NCBI RefSeq assembly: GCF_002223055.1
Contig: NZ_NKFL01000008.1
Location: forward strand, 1-18,434
Source: Burkholderia sp. HI2500
GTDB taxonomy: Bacteria > Pseudomonadota > Gammaproteobacteria > Burkholderiales > Burkholderiaceae
Length of the DNA stretch: 18,434 nt
Reading direction: 5' to 3'
The translations under genes and the position numbers were made by a program. Below are positions 1-6,102 of the stretch, piece after piece. A model generated the notes under the pieces. It was not told the DNA's origin, made no database searches, and saw only the letters and a list, made by a program, of their open reading frames with translations. Positions within the stretch are counted from its first letter, which is position 1. Each line of letters opens with the position of its first letter.

Positions 1-123
1 GAGCTGCAGGCCGTCATACGTCAGGAGAGCGGCCGTCTGGCTGCTCAGCGCGGTCAAGCTGCTGGCGAGGTCGGGCGACCGGCCGACGGCACACCGAAGC
101 GGTCGCCCCGCCGGATGTCGTAA
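1..123 (+). CDS. MOBP relaxase, C-terminal 40 codons (repeated end of the gene at 16754-18430)
   Basis: Reading from base 1, this gives the last 40 residues of the relaxase followed by TAA at 121-123. It has no start of its own and is the same DNA as 18308-18430. On the closed circle it is not a separate gene. The encoded tail is hydrophilic and rich in Arg, Gln and Gly, lying after the LPD7 domain. Confidence 0.93.
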   Translation, partial: ELQAVIRQESGRLAAQRGQAAGEVGRPADGTPKRSPRRMS

Positions 124-127
124 TTGC
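1..127. repeat. Terminal direct repeat, first copy (circular overlap)
   Basis: Bases 1-127 are identical to bases 18308-18434. An exact odd-length overlap at the two ends is the usual mark of a circular molecule assembled from k-mers. Both copies encode the same end of the relaxase in the same frame, so this is one stretch written twice, not a biological duplication. The unit length of the circle is 18,307 bp. Confidence 0.95.
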
Positions 128-155
128 CCCCGCGTGGACAACGAGGGGGCGCGGG
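126..155 (+). terminator. GC-rich hairpin after the relaxase gene
   Basis: GCCCCC (126-131) can pair with GGGGGC (145-150), or alternatively CCCGCG (129-134) with CGCGGG (150-155). It follows the relaxase stop by three bases and precedes the toxin-antitoxin operon. There is no T-run after it, so it may be a factor-dependent terminator or a protein site rather than an intrinsic terminator. Confidence 0.4.
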
Positions 156-170
156 ACTATAGTATCGCTA

Positions 171-195
171 GGTATTACCCATTGATAACGGAGGG
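171..195 (+). promoter_or_regulatory. Leader of the toxin-antitoxin operon
   Basis: The stretch before the antitoxin start holds a short palindrome GGTATTACC (171-179) and a strong ribosome binding site GGAGGG (190-195) eight bases before ATG 203. RHH antitoxins normally bind palindromes in their own promoter, so GGTATTACC is a candidate operator. I cannot place a convincing -35/-10 pair. Confidence 0.35.
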
Positions 196-202
196 TTGAC
201 GT

Positions 203-475
203 ATGGCAACGTCACTCAAGATCGACGACGAACTGAAGGGGCGCGTGCAGCACCTTGCCAGCATGCGCGATCGGTCGCCGCACTGGATCATGTGCGAGGC
301 GATCAAGCAGTACGTCGAGCGCGAGGAAGCGCGCGAAAGCTTCAAGCAGGAAGCCGCGGCATCGTGGGCGCACTACCAGGAAACCGGCCTGCATCTGACC
401 GGTGAAGAGGTTCGCACCTGGCTGAAAACGTGGGGCACGGACGATGAGACGGGGCTGCCTGAGTGCCACACGTAA
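203..475 (+). CDS. CopG-type ribbon-helix-helix antitoxin
   Basis: A 90-residue acidic protein that should bind and neutralise the ParE-like toxin encoded just downstream and repress the shared promoter. The N-terminus (about residues 3-40) has the RHH pattern: a short basic strand ATSLKID, a helix ELKGRVQHLA, then RSPHWIMCEAIKQYVERE. The C-terminal half is charged and contains Trp and Leu, typical of the toxin-wrapping tail. The start at ATG 203 is supported by GGAGGG at 190-195. Its stop lies 13 bases inside the toxin gene, so the two are translationally coupled. Plasmid-borne pairs of this kind kill cells that lose the plasmid; whether this pair is active is inferred. Confidence 0.88.
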   Translation: MATSLKIDDELKGRVQHLASMRDRSPHWIMCEAIKQYVEREEARESFKQEAAASWAHYQETGLHLTGEEVRTWLKTWGTDDETGLPECHT

Positions 476-756
476 TTATCACGCCCCGCGCCGGTCAGGG
501 ATTGGAACGCTGCCGGCGCTTTCTGGCCGACAAGAGCGAGCCGGCTGTTCGGCGCGCAGCTCAGGCGATCGAGCAGCGTTTTCTGTTGCTGGAGACGACG
601 CCGGCCGTTGGCCGCCCTTTTCCTGAAAATCCGATGTGGCGGGAGCTGGCCATCCCGTTCGGCGACTCGGGCTATGTCGCCTTGTATCGGTATGAGCCGG
701 CAGATGATGCCGTCTACGTGCTGGCCTTCCGGCATCAGAGAGAAGCGGGGTATTGA
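463..756 (+). CDS. parE: ParE/RelE-family toxin
   Basis: A 97-residue toxin of the RelE/ParE superfamily. The family hallmarks are visible in the C-terminal half: GRPFPENPMWRELAIPFGDSGYV, continuing with the YRYEP strand and ending in VYVLAFRHQREAGY. The RPF, RELxIPFG and FRHQREAGY elements match the ParE group that poisons DNA gyrase rather than the ribosome-dependent RelE group, but this assignment rests on motif similarity alone. Translation starts at GTG 463, inside the end of the antitoxin gene (13-nt overlap), which keeps toxin output below antitoxin output. It is followed directly by a third small gene whose TTG start overlaps this stop. Confidence 0.87.
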   Translation: MPHVIITPRAGQGLERCRRFLADKSEPAVRRAAQAIEQRFLLLETTPAVGRPFPENPMWRELAIPFGDSGYVALYRYEPADDAVYVLAFRHQREAGY

Positions 757-1073
757 GAGTGACCGACGACGAAGCCAGTGCCCGAATTGCTGTCCTCCAT
801 GACGAGGCGGCCGCCATTCTTACCGAGCAAGGGCTATCGCCCCTGCAGGCTTACTGCCTGATCCTAGAGTGGGTCACGGTGCGGCACGAGCCTACGTTGC
901 AGTTGCTTGCCGATGCAGCAGCCTATGACCAGTGGTATCGGGAAGAGGTTAGCAAGGGGCTTGAAGAGGCGGACGATCCGAATACCAAATGGGTATCCAA
1001 CGAAGAAGCAGAAGCCAGCTTTGCCAAGAAGCGAGCCGAGCTACAGGCACGGATCAAGAACGGCAATGAGTGA
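753..1073 (+). CDS. PaaA2/stability-determinant-like small protein (third TA component?)
   Basis: A 106-residue acidic protein translated straight after the ParE toxin; its TTG start (753) overlaps the toxin's TGA, and a GTG at 759 is an alternative. Residues about 58-100 contain AAAYDQWYREEVSKGLEEA, then a Pro/Asn turn and EEAEASFAKKRAELQARI. This YDxWxRxxVxxxLxxA plus EExxxxxxxRAxL layout is that of the small plasmid stability-determinant/PaaA-like antitoxins normally paired with ParE toxins. The N-terminal 50 residues form an additional helical part I do not recognise. A second antitoxin-like protein after a complete CopG-ParE pair is unusual. It could be a second antitoxin, a remnant of another pair, or a regulator. 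Confidence 0.6.
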   Translation: MRVTDDEASARIAVLHDEAAAILTEQGLSPLQAYCLILEWVTVRHEPTLQLLADAAAYDQWYREEVSKGLEEADDPNTKWVSNEEAEASFAKKRAELQARIKNGNE

Positions 1074-1191
1074 CGATCACACCCGCTGTGGCACGCCGCT
1101 GGTCTATGCCGGCCAGCTCGAGCTGCAGCCCGATATTCTCGCCGAACTCGGCGAGCAGCAGCCGGACCAGGAGGCCCCACCGCCTACCTGA
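1066..1191 (+). CDS. Small hypothetical ORF (41 residues)
   Basis: An ORF starting at ATG 1066, eight bases inside the end of the preceding gene, and ending at TGA 1189-1191. The product is acidic and rich in Gln, Glu and Pro (it ends QEAPPPT) with Cys at residue 8. The overlap with the TA operon suggests co-transcription. There is no strong ribosome binding site, and no family is recognised. It may simply be an open frame. Confidence 0.35.
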   Translation: MSDDHTRCGTPLVYAGQLELQPDILAELGEQQPDQEAPPPT

Positions 1192-1205
1192 TTCGGATCA
1201 GGCGC

Positions 1206-1235
1206 CCCGCCCGCGTGTTGCAGCACACGGGCGGG
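1206..1235 (+). other. GC-rich hairpin between the TA operon and the next gene
   Basis: CCCGCCCG (1206-1213) pairs perfectly with CGGGCGGG (1228-1235). An apical GTG/CAC extension follows after one mismatch, leaving a small loop. No T-run follows. It sits 15 bases after the last ORF of the TA operon and 35 before ATG 1270, a position that suits a terminator or attenuator. Confidence 0.45.
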
Positions 1236-1269
1236 ACTTCCACACCACCACCTGGCTAGAGGTGATGAC

Positions 1270-1524
1270 ATGGCAATTGAACATCCTATCAGCCCGGATG
1301 TAATCCGGTTCGAAATCGCACGCCTTCAGTCGGCGAACGTCCTCATGCGTGCGGCCAACAAAGCGCTGGCGAAGGGCGACGACGCGGCCCTGGTCGGCAT
1401 GGGTTTTTCGCTCGAGCATATCGACGAGCTGCGGAGGACCGGTGGCTTTAGGTCGACGTCGATCGGCAGCAACACGCGGTTGATTACCTACCTGAGATCG
1501 ATGGGAGGGCCCGATGCACGCTGA
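1270..1524 (+). CDS. Hypothetical protein (84 residues)
   Basis: I do not recognise this family. The protein is a mixed-charge helical polypeptide, N-terminus MAIEHPISPDVIRFEIARL, with a middle stretch LMRAANKALAKGDDAALVGMGF and a C-terminal FRSTSIGSNTRLITYLRS. No membrane segment or signal peptide is visible. Start at ATG 1270 is supported by AGAGGTG (1258-1264) just upstream. It overlaps the next gene by 11 bases, so the two are a translationally coupled pair. Its position downstream of the mobilisation and TA genes, on the same strand, fits a plasmid housekeeping or transfer accessory role, but that is only context. Confidence 0.7.
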   Translation: MAIEHPISPDVIRFEIARLQSANVLMRAANKALAKGDDAALVGMGFSLEHIDELRRTGGFRSTSIGSNTRLITYLRSMGGPDAR

Positions 1525-1828
1525 GCCTACCCGGCCGCTGTCGATCGCTGCCGCCGTGCTGACGCCGGCCACGCTGGCCAGTGTTTGCCGTTCGCCATCG
1601 TTTCATCGCCGCGGCTGGCAGATCCTCGATCGCTGGGCGTCCGAGAGCCCGGCGCAGCTCCGGGCCCTCGAGGCCGAGGGCGAAGTGATTCTGTTGGGCC
1701 GGCTGCTCGAGCAGCAGCAGCTCGAGCACCAGGCGCTGCGATCGGCGGCAGCGCTCGAGTTGCGCCGGCGAGGTGTGGCCGAGCATGAAATCCTCGCGTT
1801 GCACGAGATCTGCACCACGCTCGCATAG
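1514..1828 (+). CDS. Hypothetical protein (104 residues), partner of the preceding gene
   Basis: An unrecognised, predominantly helical protein. The centre is a long Leu/Glu/Gln-rich amphipathic stretch (about residues 47-95, including EVILLGRLLEQQQLEHQALR) that could form a coiled coil, preceded by CRSPSFHRRGWQILDRW. It has no signal peptide or membrane segment. The start ATG 1514 lies within the end of the preceding gene (11-nt overlap), and its stop is followed within five bases by a terminator. The pair 1270-1524 and 1514-1828 therefore ends the plus-strand run that begins at the mobilisation genes. Confidence 0.7.
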   Translation: MHAEPTRPLSIAAAVLTPATLASVCRSPSFHRRGWQILDRWASESPAQLRALEAEGEVILLGRLLEQQQLEHQALRSAAALELRRRGVAEHEILALHEICTTLA

Positions 1829-1832
1829 AAAA

Positions 1833-1852
1833 ACCGGGCCATCAGGCCCGGT
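1833..1852. terminator. Bidirectional intrinsic terminator
   Basis: A perfect 8-bp stem ACCGGGCC (1833-1840) with loop ATCA and GGCCCGGT (1845-1852). On the plus strand it is followed by CTTGTTTT. On the minus strand the stem is followed by TTTTC. It sits between convergent genes ending at 1828 (plus) and 1862 (minus), so it can stop transcription from both sides. Confidence 0.88.
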
Positions 1853-1861
1853 CTTGTTTTG

Positions 1862-2371
1862 CTAGAAGCCCAACGCCATTCGCAACCGCGATGCCGTGTC
1901 ATCGACACTTCGACGTGGTACAAGGACCCGTGTCGATGGCAACGCATGATCGTTGAACCATAGCACGAGGTACGTGCTTCCCCGTTCGGCATCTTCGAAC
2001 TCCCACCGCGACACCTTGTCGATAGGCATTTCCTTGGCGATGCGCTTCTTTTTGTCAACGACTACCACACTCCCCGTCTCCGTCGAGATTCCGACGTACT
2101 GACCTTCGGTCGGGGCGCTGGCCTCGACGGCTGGATGAAAACCGGGTGGAGCGACGCGTTGTACCTGTCGCTGCAGTTTCGCGGTCAGATGGCTTGCGAA
2201 CATCCGGATCCAGACAATGGCGACGACCAGGCCGGCAGCGGACGTTACGATCCACGGCATGCCGTCGCGCACGCCTACGCCCGCGAACAGTCCAAATCCA
2301 CTGAAGACGAGGCCGGCGATCGACGCGAGGGCCAGCACGACCGGAACCAACACGATTGATAAATTAAGCAT
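1862..2371 (-). CDS. Small inner-membrane protein after traY (possible exclusion-type protein)
   Basis: A 169-residue protein with two N-terminal membrane segments (about residues 4-26 and 38-60), then a basic juxtamembrane stretch and a soluble C-terminal domain of mixed strands (WEFEDAERGSTYLVLWFND). The start at 2371 has a clear ribosome binding site, GAGGAAAT, that overlaps the TGA of the DotA/TraY gene, so the two are coupled. In IncI plasmids the gene after traY is the entry-exclusion gene excA, whose product acts in the recipient and recognises the donor's TraY. Position and membrane topology fit that role, but I see no sequence match that proves it; the function is a hypothesis. Confidence 0.7.
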   Translation of the reverse strand: MLNLSIVLVPVVLALASIAGLVFSGFGLFAGVGVRDGMPWIVTSAAGLVVAIVWIRMFASHLTAKLQRQVQRVAPPGFHPAVEASAPTEGQYVGISTETGSVVVVDKKKRIAKEMPIDKVSRWEFEDAERGSTYLVLWFNDHALPSTRVLVPRRSVDDTASRLRMALGF

Positions 2372-2382
2372 GACTTATTTCC

Positions 2383-4551
2383 TCACGAGTGCATTCCATC
2401 GGTTTGACCTGGGCGGCTGCCGCCTTTATCCGGGCCACGCTTGGGGGTAGCCGGCATGATTCGCTCAAGTTTGCCTGCAAACACCGCGAGCGCTCCGCGA
2501 ACTTCGCCAGTCGTTTCGCGGCCGAGCGTCGCCGATGCCAAACCACCCACCCAGTTGAGCACTTGGTCGGGCACAACGAAGATCAGGCTAAAGCTCGTTT
2601 GAATCAGGTTCGCGCAGAGCATGTAATAAATCACGAGGTAGCCGATGACGCTCACGATGCCTGTGAGTGAATCGAATTGTGCATTGGCGACAGCTACCCC
2701 GAAGAACAAGTTGAGCACCGTTCCGCCTTCTTGGAGGACGGCTCCGCCAAAGAAAAACCCAATCACCATCAGGATTGGGCGCACCGCTACGTTCAGCAGG
2801 AAGATGTATCCATGTGCGGTGCGTTGACCCATGCCATCGCCCTCACCGCCAAGGTGCGTCATTGCCCACAGAGGGGCGGCGACGACGGCTTCGCCTACAA
2901 TGATGACCCAATTTATGACCGCCCCGAACCAGGTGATGAACGGGATCATGGGCAGGTACAGAGACAAGCCCGCACCGATGAACAGGAGGGGGATGAGCAG
3001 CGTGAACAACATCGGCTCCGTTGCATGCAGTGCCGCTCCGGCGGCTGCACCGAGGCCGGACGCAATGTTCGCGACTTTCCCCCAGATGCTGGCATCTGCG
3101 CCGGCGACGACGGCGTTCAAGCCGACCCAGACACCGAAGGCGCTTTCGACACCTCCCAGGGTGTAGTCCCCGAGATTTTTCATCTTGATGAGCGGGTTCA
3201 CGGTGCCACGCTCCCCGTCTCCGCTGCTGGTCATCGCGGCAATGATCTTCTGCCCAAAGCCCGAGAAGATCTGGCTGAGGGCTTTACCCCCATCCTTTTC
3301 GCTGGCATTTCCTGCGTTGCCCAACGGTTGCGTCGTCGTCGAGCCAGCTTCTTGAAGCTGGAATGCGTTGTCGACTTGGGAGCGCAGCGGGGAAACGCCA
3401 TCGTTTCCACCTACCTGCTCTTTGTACACATGTGCGACGGCCGACACTGCATCAGTGAGTTTGCTGTTGGCCTGAGCAAACGTCTGATACCACGCGCCGA
3501 GCGACCACCAACCCGCGTCCTTGATCGAACTACTGAGCTGGCCAGCCAGGCTGCTGATGTTGCCCGTGGTCGTCGCTGCCTGACTTTGTATCGTGGCCTC
3601 GTATTGTTGCGCGGCCGACTGGATTGCTACCTCGGCATCCGGGATAACGGCGCCGGCGTTCGATTGCTGATCAATAACGGCATTGACGAATGCCTGCGCC
3701 GCCGGCGACAGCGTGTTTTCCATGGCCTTGAGGGCCTGCAGGTGAGCTTGGAACAGCGCCGTCGTATCAATGGTGCCGCTGAACCAGTTGGTCGATTGGT
3801 CTTGTGGGGTGAGCTTCGACGCGTCAATATCCGCTCCGCCACAATATTTCGTGCCGATCGGGTTGCGGAGGACGAGGCCTTGCGAGCCGGACGTGATCTG
3901 CACGTATTCCTTTGGGTCAGGCGACAGGCCTCCATTTGCCTCGACCATGGACAGGCCCGCGTTGTACGCGTGCATACACAGGTTCGCCTGATACAGGTCT
4001 CGTGCGAGCTGTATCGTGCTAGGCATTGCCGGTTGCAGCACCATCCCCTTCCCGTCCGCGAAGGCCTGGATTGCCGAGTCGGTTCCCATGTTGGCGAGCC
4101 CAACGCCCATGACTGACGCTGCCCACAGCATCAGAAGCTGCGAGAGTGCCCAGCCGTTGGCAGTCGGTACTAGCGAGGCGAGGCCCCACACAAGCCGAAC
4201 TGGCCCCCACATGGTCCCCTTGTCAGGCCCGTACACCGCGCCCGAATGCGCCGCTTGCGATAAGCGCTTGAACCATACATAACAGGCGAAGAAGGCGCCC
4301 ACGACGAGCAGCCCGCCGTTTGCTACCTGGAAGATGCTGGAGAGGATCGTATCGCCGCCTCCGGCACCGCCCGTCGCGAGCGGGTTATTCACGACGTTAC
4401 CAAAGATTCCGACCAGGACTTTGCGGCTGATGTCGCCCGATCGGCTTGCGGCCTGGCTGATTGCACCGAGGGTCGTGCCGTCGGCAAATGCGGGCAACGC
4501 GACGAGGCTAGTTAGGATCGCCGTAAGGAGGCGTGCTGCTCTGCGTTTCAT
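2383..4551 (-). CDS. traY: DotA/TraY-family type IVB secretion membrane protein
   Basis: A 722-residue polytopic inner-membrane protein of the DotA/TraY family, central to type IVB (IncI/Dot-Icm) channels. It opens with a signal peptide MKRRAARLLTAILTSLVALP, followed by membrane segments around residues 70-90 and 130-150. A large Gln/Ala-rich periplasmic region comes next, then a cluster of at least four C-terminal membrane segments from about residue 510. The latter carry the family stretches AAPLWAMTHLGGEGDGMG and AVRPILMVIGFFFGG. The length is close to that of IncI TraY. I set the start at 4551, not the longer open frame to 4608, because it gives the signal peptide, a GGGGAG ribosome site and an ATGA overlap with traX. 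No other type IVB channel gene lies in the window. Confidence 0.9.
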   Translation of the reverse strand: MKRRAARLLTAILTSLVALPAFADGTTLGAISQAASRSGDISRKVLVGIFGNVVNNPLATGGAGGGDTILSSIFQVANGGLLVVGAFFACYVWFKRLSQAAHSGAVYGPDKGTMWGPVRLVWGLASLVPTANGWALSQLLMLWAASVMGVGLANMGTDSAIQAFADGKGMVLQPAMPSTIQLARDLYQANLCMHAYNAGLSMVEANGGLSPDPKEYVQITSGSQGLVLRNPIGTKYCGGADIDASKLTPQDQSTNWFSGTIDTTALFQAHLQALKAMENTLSPAAQAFVNAVIDQQSNAGAVIPDAEVAIQSAAQQYEATIQSQAATTTGNISSLAGQLSSSIKDAGWWSLGAWYQTFAQANSKLTDAVSAVAHVYKEQVGGNDGVSPLRSQVDNAFQLQEAGSTTTQPLGNAGNASEKDGGKALSQIFSGFGQKIIAAMTSSGDGERGTVNPLIKMKNLGDYTLGGVESAFGVWVGLNAVVAGADASIWGKVANIASGLGAAAGAALHATEPMLFTLLIPLLFIGAGLSLYLPMIPFITWFGAVINWVIIVGEAVVAAPLWAMTHLGGEGDGMGQRTAHGYIFLLNVAVRPILMVIGFFFGGAVLQEGGTVLNLFFGVAVANAQFDSLTGIVSVIGYLVIYYMLCANLIQTSFSLIFVVPDQVLNWVGGLASATLGRETTGEVRGALAVFAGKLERIMPATPKRGPDKGGSRPGQTDGMHS

Positions 4552-5114
4552 ACCCGCTCCCCTTTCTGTTGCTTTCCGAACTCCGGATCGAGAACGCTGG
4601 CAAACCAACCAGGCTCTTTCGTGAAGTCATTCAGGCCACCGTGCTCAGCTCGCGATAGCCGTCGGCTTCGAAGCTGCCACAGGCGAAATTGCGCGGTCAG
4701 GCTGGCCATGAACATCACAGGCAGACCAGCCACAAGCGTGAAGATGCCCAGCAGGTTGCCTCGTGAGATGGCATAGACGCCCATCAGAAGGAAAACCGAG
4801 CCGACAGCGATGGCGAGTCGTTTCTGGAAAAGAAATCGCCGCTGCAGGTCGGCAATGCTTGGTGCGCCGACGGCTCGACGGCGCATCATCTCCTCGAACC
4901 CCTGCTCAGCGGCGCCGCCCTCGCCCTTCTGTTCGGCGCGAGCTTTTTGTTCTCTGGCTCGCGCGATCAGATCTTTGATGTAGACGATGTTTTCGGCGTG
5001 CTGCTGTTTCACTGCCTTAAGAGACTGTACGTTCTTTCGGAATGCATAGGTCGGCAGGAAAAGGCGCTTCGCGATCTCAATCCCGGCCGATTTTGCGGTT
5101 TGCTTCACGTCCAT
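4548..5114 (-). CDS. traX: TraX-like type IVB conjugation protein
   Basis: A 188-residue protein with a charged helical N-terminal half (residues 1-98, coiled-coil-like around 30-80). Two membrane helices follow (about 100-117 and 121-141). The C-terminal tail AQFRLWQLRSRRLSRAEHGG then LNDF is typical of IncI TraX proteins encoded just before traY. The stop overlaps the traY start as ATGA. I prefer ATG 5114, which overlaps the previous stop as TAATG and follows GGGAGGGC. The upstream ATG at 5156 would add 14 residues and overlap the preceding gene by 43 bases without a good ribosome site. TraX is needed for IncI transfer; its biochemical role is not established here. Confidence 0.72.
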   Translation of the reverse strand: MDVKQTAKSAGIEIAKRLFLPTYAFRKNVQSLKAVKQQHAENIVYIKDLIARAREQKARAEQKGEGGAAEQGFEEMMRRRAVGAPSIADLQRRFLFQKRLAIAVGSVFLLMGVYAISRGNLLGIFTLVAGLPVMFMASLTAQFRLWQLRSRRLSRAEHGGLNDFTKEPGWFASVLDPEFGKQQKGERV

Positions 5115-5398
5115 TATTTGCCCTCCCGGTTGTTGGAAGTTTGTTTGCTGAGCCATGCACTGAGAGGGTCCTCAAAATCGAACACATCGCGCCATCTACA
5201 CGGCGTGCCTCTAATCGCGGCAAGGCGCTCATGCGCGTGTAGCGCGATGATCAGGCACACGACTGCACATGCCGGCCAGATCCAATTGAACGGGTGAAAG
5301 AGAGCTGCGGACATCAGGCACGCAGCAAATCCGAGCATCCAGCGGCGCTTCGTCCACAGCAGAGCGGCCGCCGACAGGTTTTCAAAATCAGTCTGCAT
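5114..5398 (-). CDS. Small membrane protein, first gene of the traX-traY operon
   Basis: A 94-residue protein with two closely spaced membrane helices (about residues 20-36 and 38-55) and a soluble C-terminal tail containing WRDVFDFEDPLSAWLSKQ. No family is recognised. It is the first gene of a tightly packed four-gene run (stop and next start share TAATG), so it is probably co-expressed with traX and traY and works at the same membrane. The ribosome site is weak (GGAA). It occupies the place of traW in IncI plasmids but is far too short to be TraW. Confidence 0.72.
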   Translation of the reverse strand: MQTDFENLSAAALLWTKRRWMLGFAACLMSAALFHPFNWIWPACAVVCLIIALHAHERLAAIRGTPCRWRDVFDFEDPLSAWLSKQTSNNREGK

Positions 5399-5718
5399 TT
5401 TTGTATTCCAGATCTAATACGAAACGGGCTCATTGCCTGTCTGATTTTAGGCTCTGTGTTGTGGTATTAACAAGTAATACTTCTACGCAAGTAACTGATT
5501 AAAAATATGTATTTTGTATAATTCGAATCTACGGAATAAATGTGAAAAGAAGTCTTTGTTTTTATTCGGAATTGCGACGCCGTGTCGATGCGCTGCGGTT
5601 TTATGTTGAATGCGTCTACGGAAAGTCCAGCGCTGCCGAAGGCTGTTGTTTTTTTGTTGCGACGTAAGGTCGGTTAGTCGTGACGCCACGCTATAGCTTT
5701 CCAACGAGCGAGGCTCAC
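5399..5718. promoter_or_regulatory. AT-rich divergent intergenic region with candidate traX-operon promoter
   Basis: A stretch of 320 bases without a convincing gene, between the minus-strand traX operon and a plus-strand small ORF. It is far more AT-rich than the genes around it, with T-runs near 5505-5560 and 5645-5660. On the minus strand, TTGTTA (5473-5468) and TAAAAT (5449-5444), 18 bases apart, form a plausible sigma-70 promoter about 50 bases before the start at 5398. The low GC content is typical of H-NS/MvaT-silenced promoters, which is an inference. Confidence 0.4.
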
Positions 5719-5907
5719 ATGACCCAGCAACGTCCCTTCCACTGTACGATCGCAGCCATCCCCGTGACGCTCTATCGGCAAACCTTCATCGTCTCAGGCA
5801 TCGGCAGTTCGGCCGCTGCCGTGCAGCGCGATCACGATTGCTCACGCGCTGAAATTTGCCCGCACCGCTACACCGAGGCATGCCGTGTCTATCAGCTCAA
5901 CCGATGA
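5719..5907 (+). CDS. Small Cys/His-containing hypothetical protein (62 residues)
   Basis: Start at ATG 5719 with GAGCGAGG a few bases upstream. The product has four Cys and several His residues: RPFHCTIAAIPVTLYRQTF, then IGSSAAAVQRDHDCSRAEIC and PHRYTEACRVYQLNR. The C-x5-C-x8-C spacing in the tail (DHDCSRAEICPHRYTEAC) looks like a small metal-binding or redox motif. I do not recognise the family. It stands alone between an AT-rich region and the resolvase leader. Its protein-like composition, compared with the frames around it, favours a real gene. Confidence 0.6.
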   Translation: MTQQRPFHCTIAAIPVTLYRQTFIVSGIGSSAAAVQRDHDCSRAEICPHRYTEACRVYQLNR

Positions 5908-5947
5908 GCCGAGAGGGATCATTCATGAACTAAGCGGGTGTGCTGGA

Positions 5948-5965
5948 TGATCCCAATTGGGATCA
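5948..5965. promoter_or_regulatory. Perfect 18-bp palindrome upstream of the resolvase
   Basis: TGATCCCAATTGGGATCA reads the same on both strands. It lies 40 bases after the small ORF and about 140 bases before the resolvase start. Length and perfect symmetry fit an operator for a dimeric regulator. It does not match the TGTCCGC half-sites next to it. Confidence 0.55.
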
Positions 5966-5972
5966 AACGTGT

Positions 5973-6085
5973 TGTCCGTCAAACGGTGGTCTGCCGGCCG
6001 CGCATCAATCTGTCCGCAAATGCCGCTTGTAAACGGGTAGGCGGACAAGGCATTATTGCGGACAGAAAGCGGACAAACCGTCCGC
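5973..6085. other. Candidate res site: cluster of TGTCCGC half-sites
   Basis: The heptamer TGTCCGC occurs at 6011-6017 and, inverted, at 6041-6047, 6058-6064 and 6069-6075. Near matches TGTCCG (5973-5978) and CGTCCGC (6079-6085) flank these. Six half-sites in mixed orientation over about 110 bp, directly upstream of a serine resolvase gene, is the layout of a three-subsite res region bound by resolvase dimers. It would also place the gene under autoregulation. Confidence 0.65.
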
Positions 6086-6102
6086 TGTTACTCGGAGCCT
6101 TG

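Noticed and set aside
2677..4116. Long plus-strand open frame of 479 codons
   Set aside because: Antisense to DotA/TraY. Its translation is low-complexity Arg/Asp/Glu-rich with no domain pattern, while the minus strand has a signal peptide, membrane helices and family motifs.
5483..5704. Minus-strand open frame of 73 codons in the AT-rich island
   Set aside because: No ribosome site, and composition reflects the T-runs.
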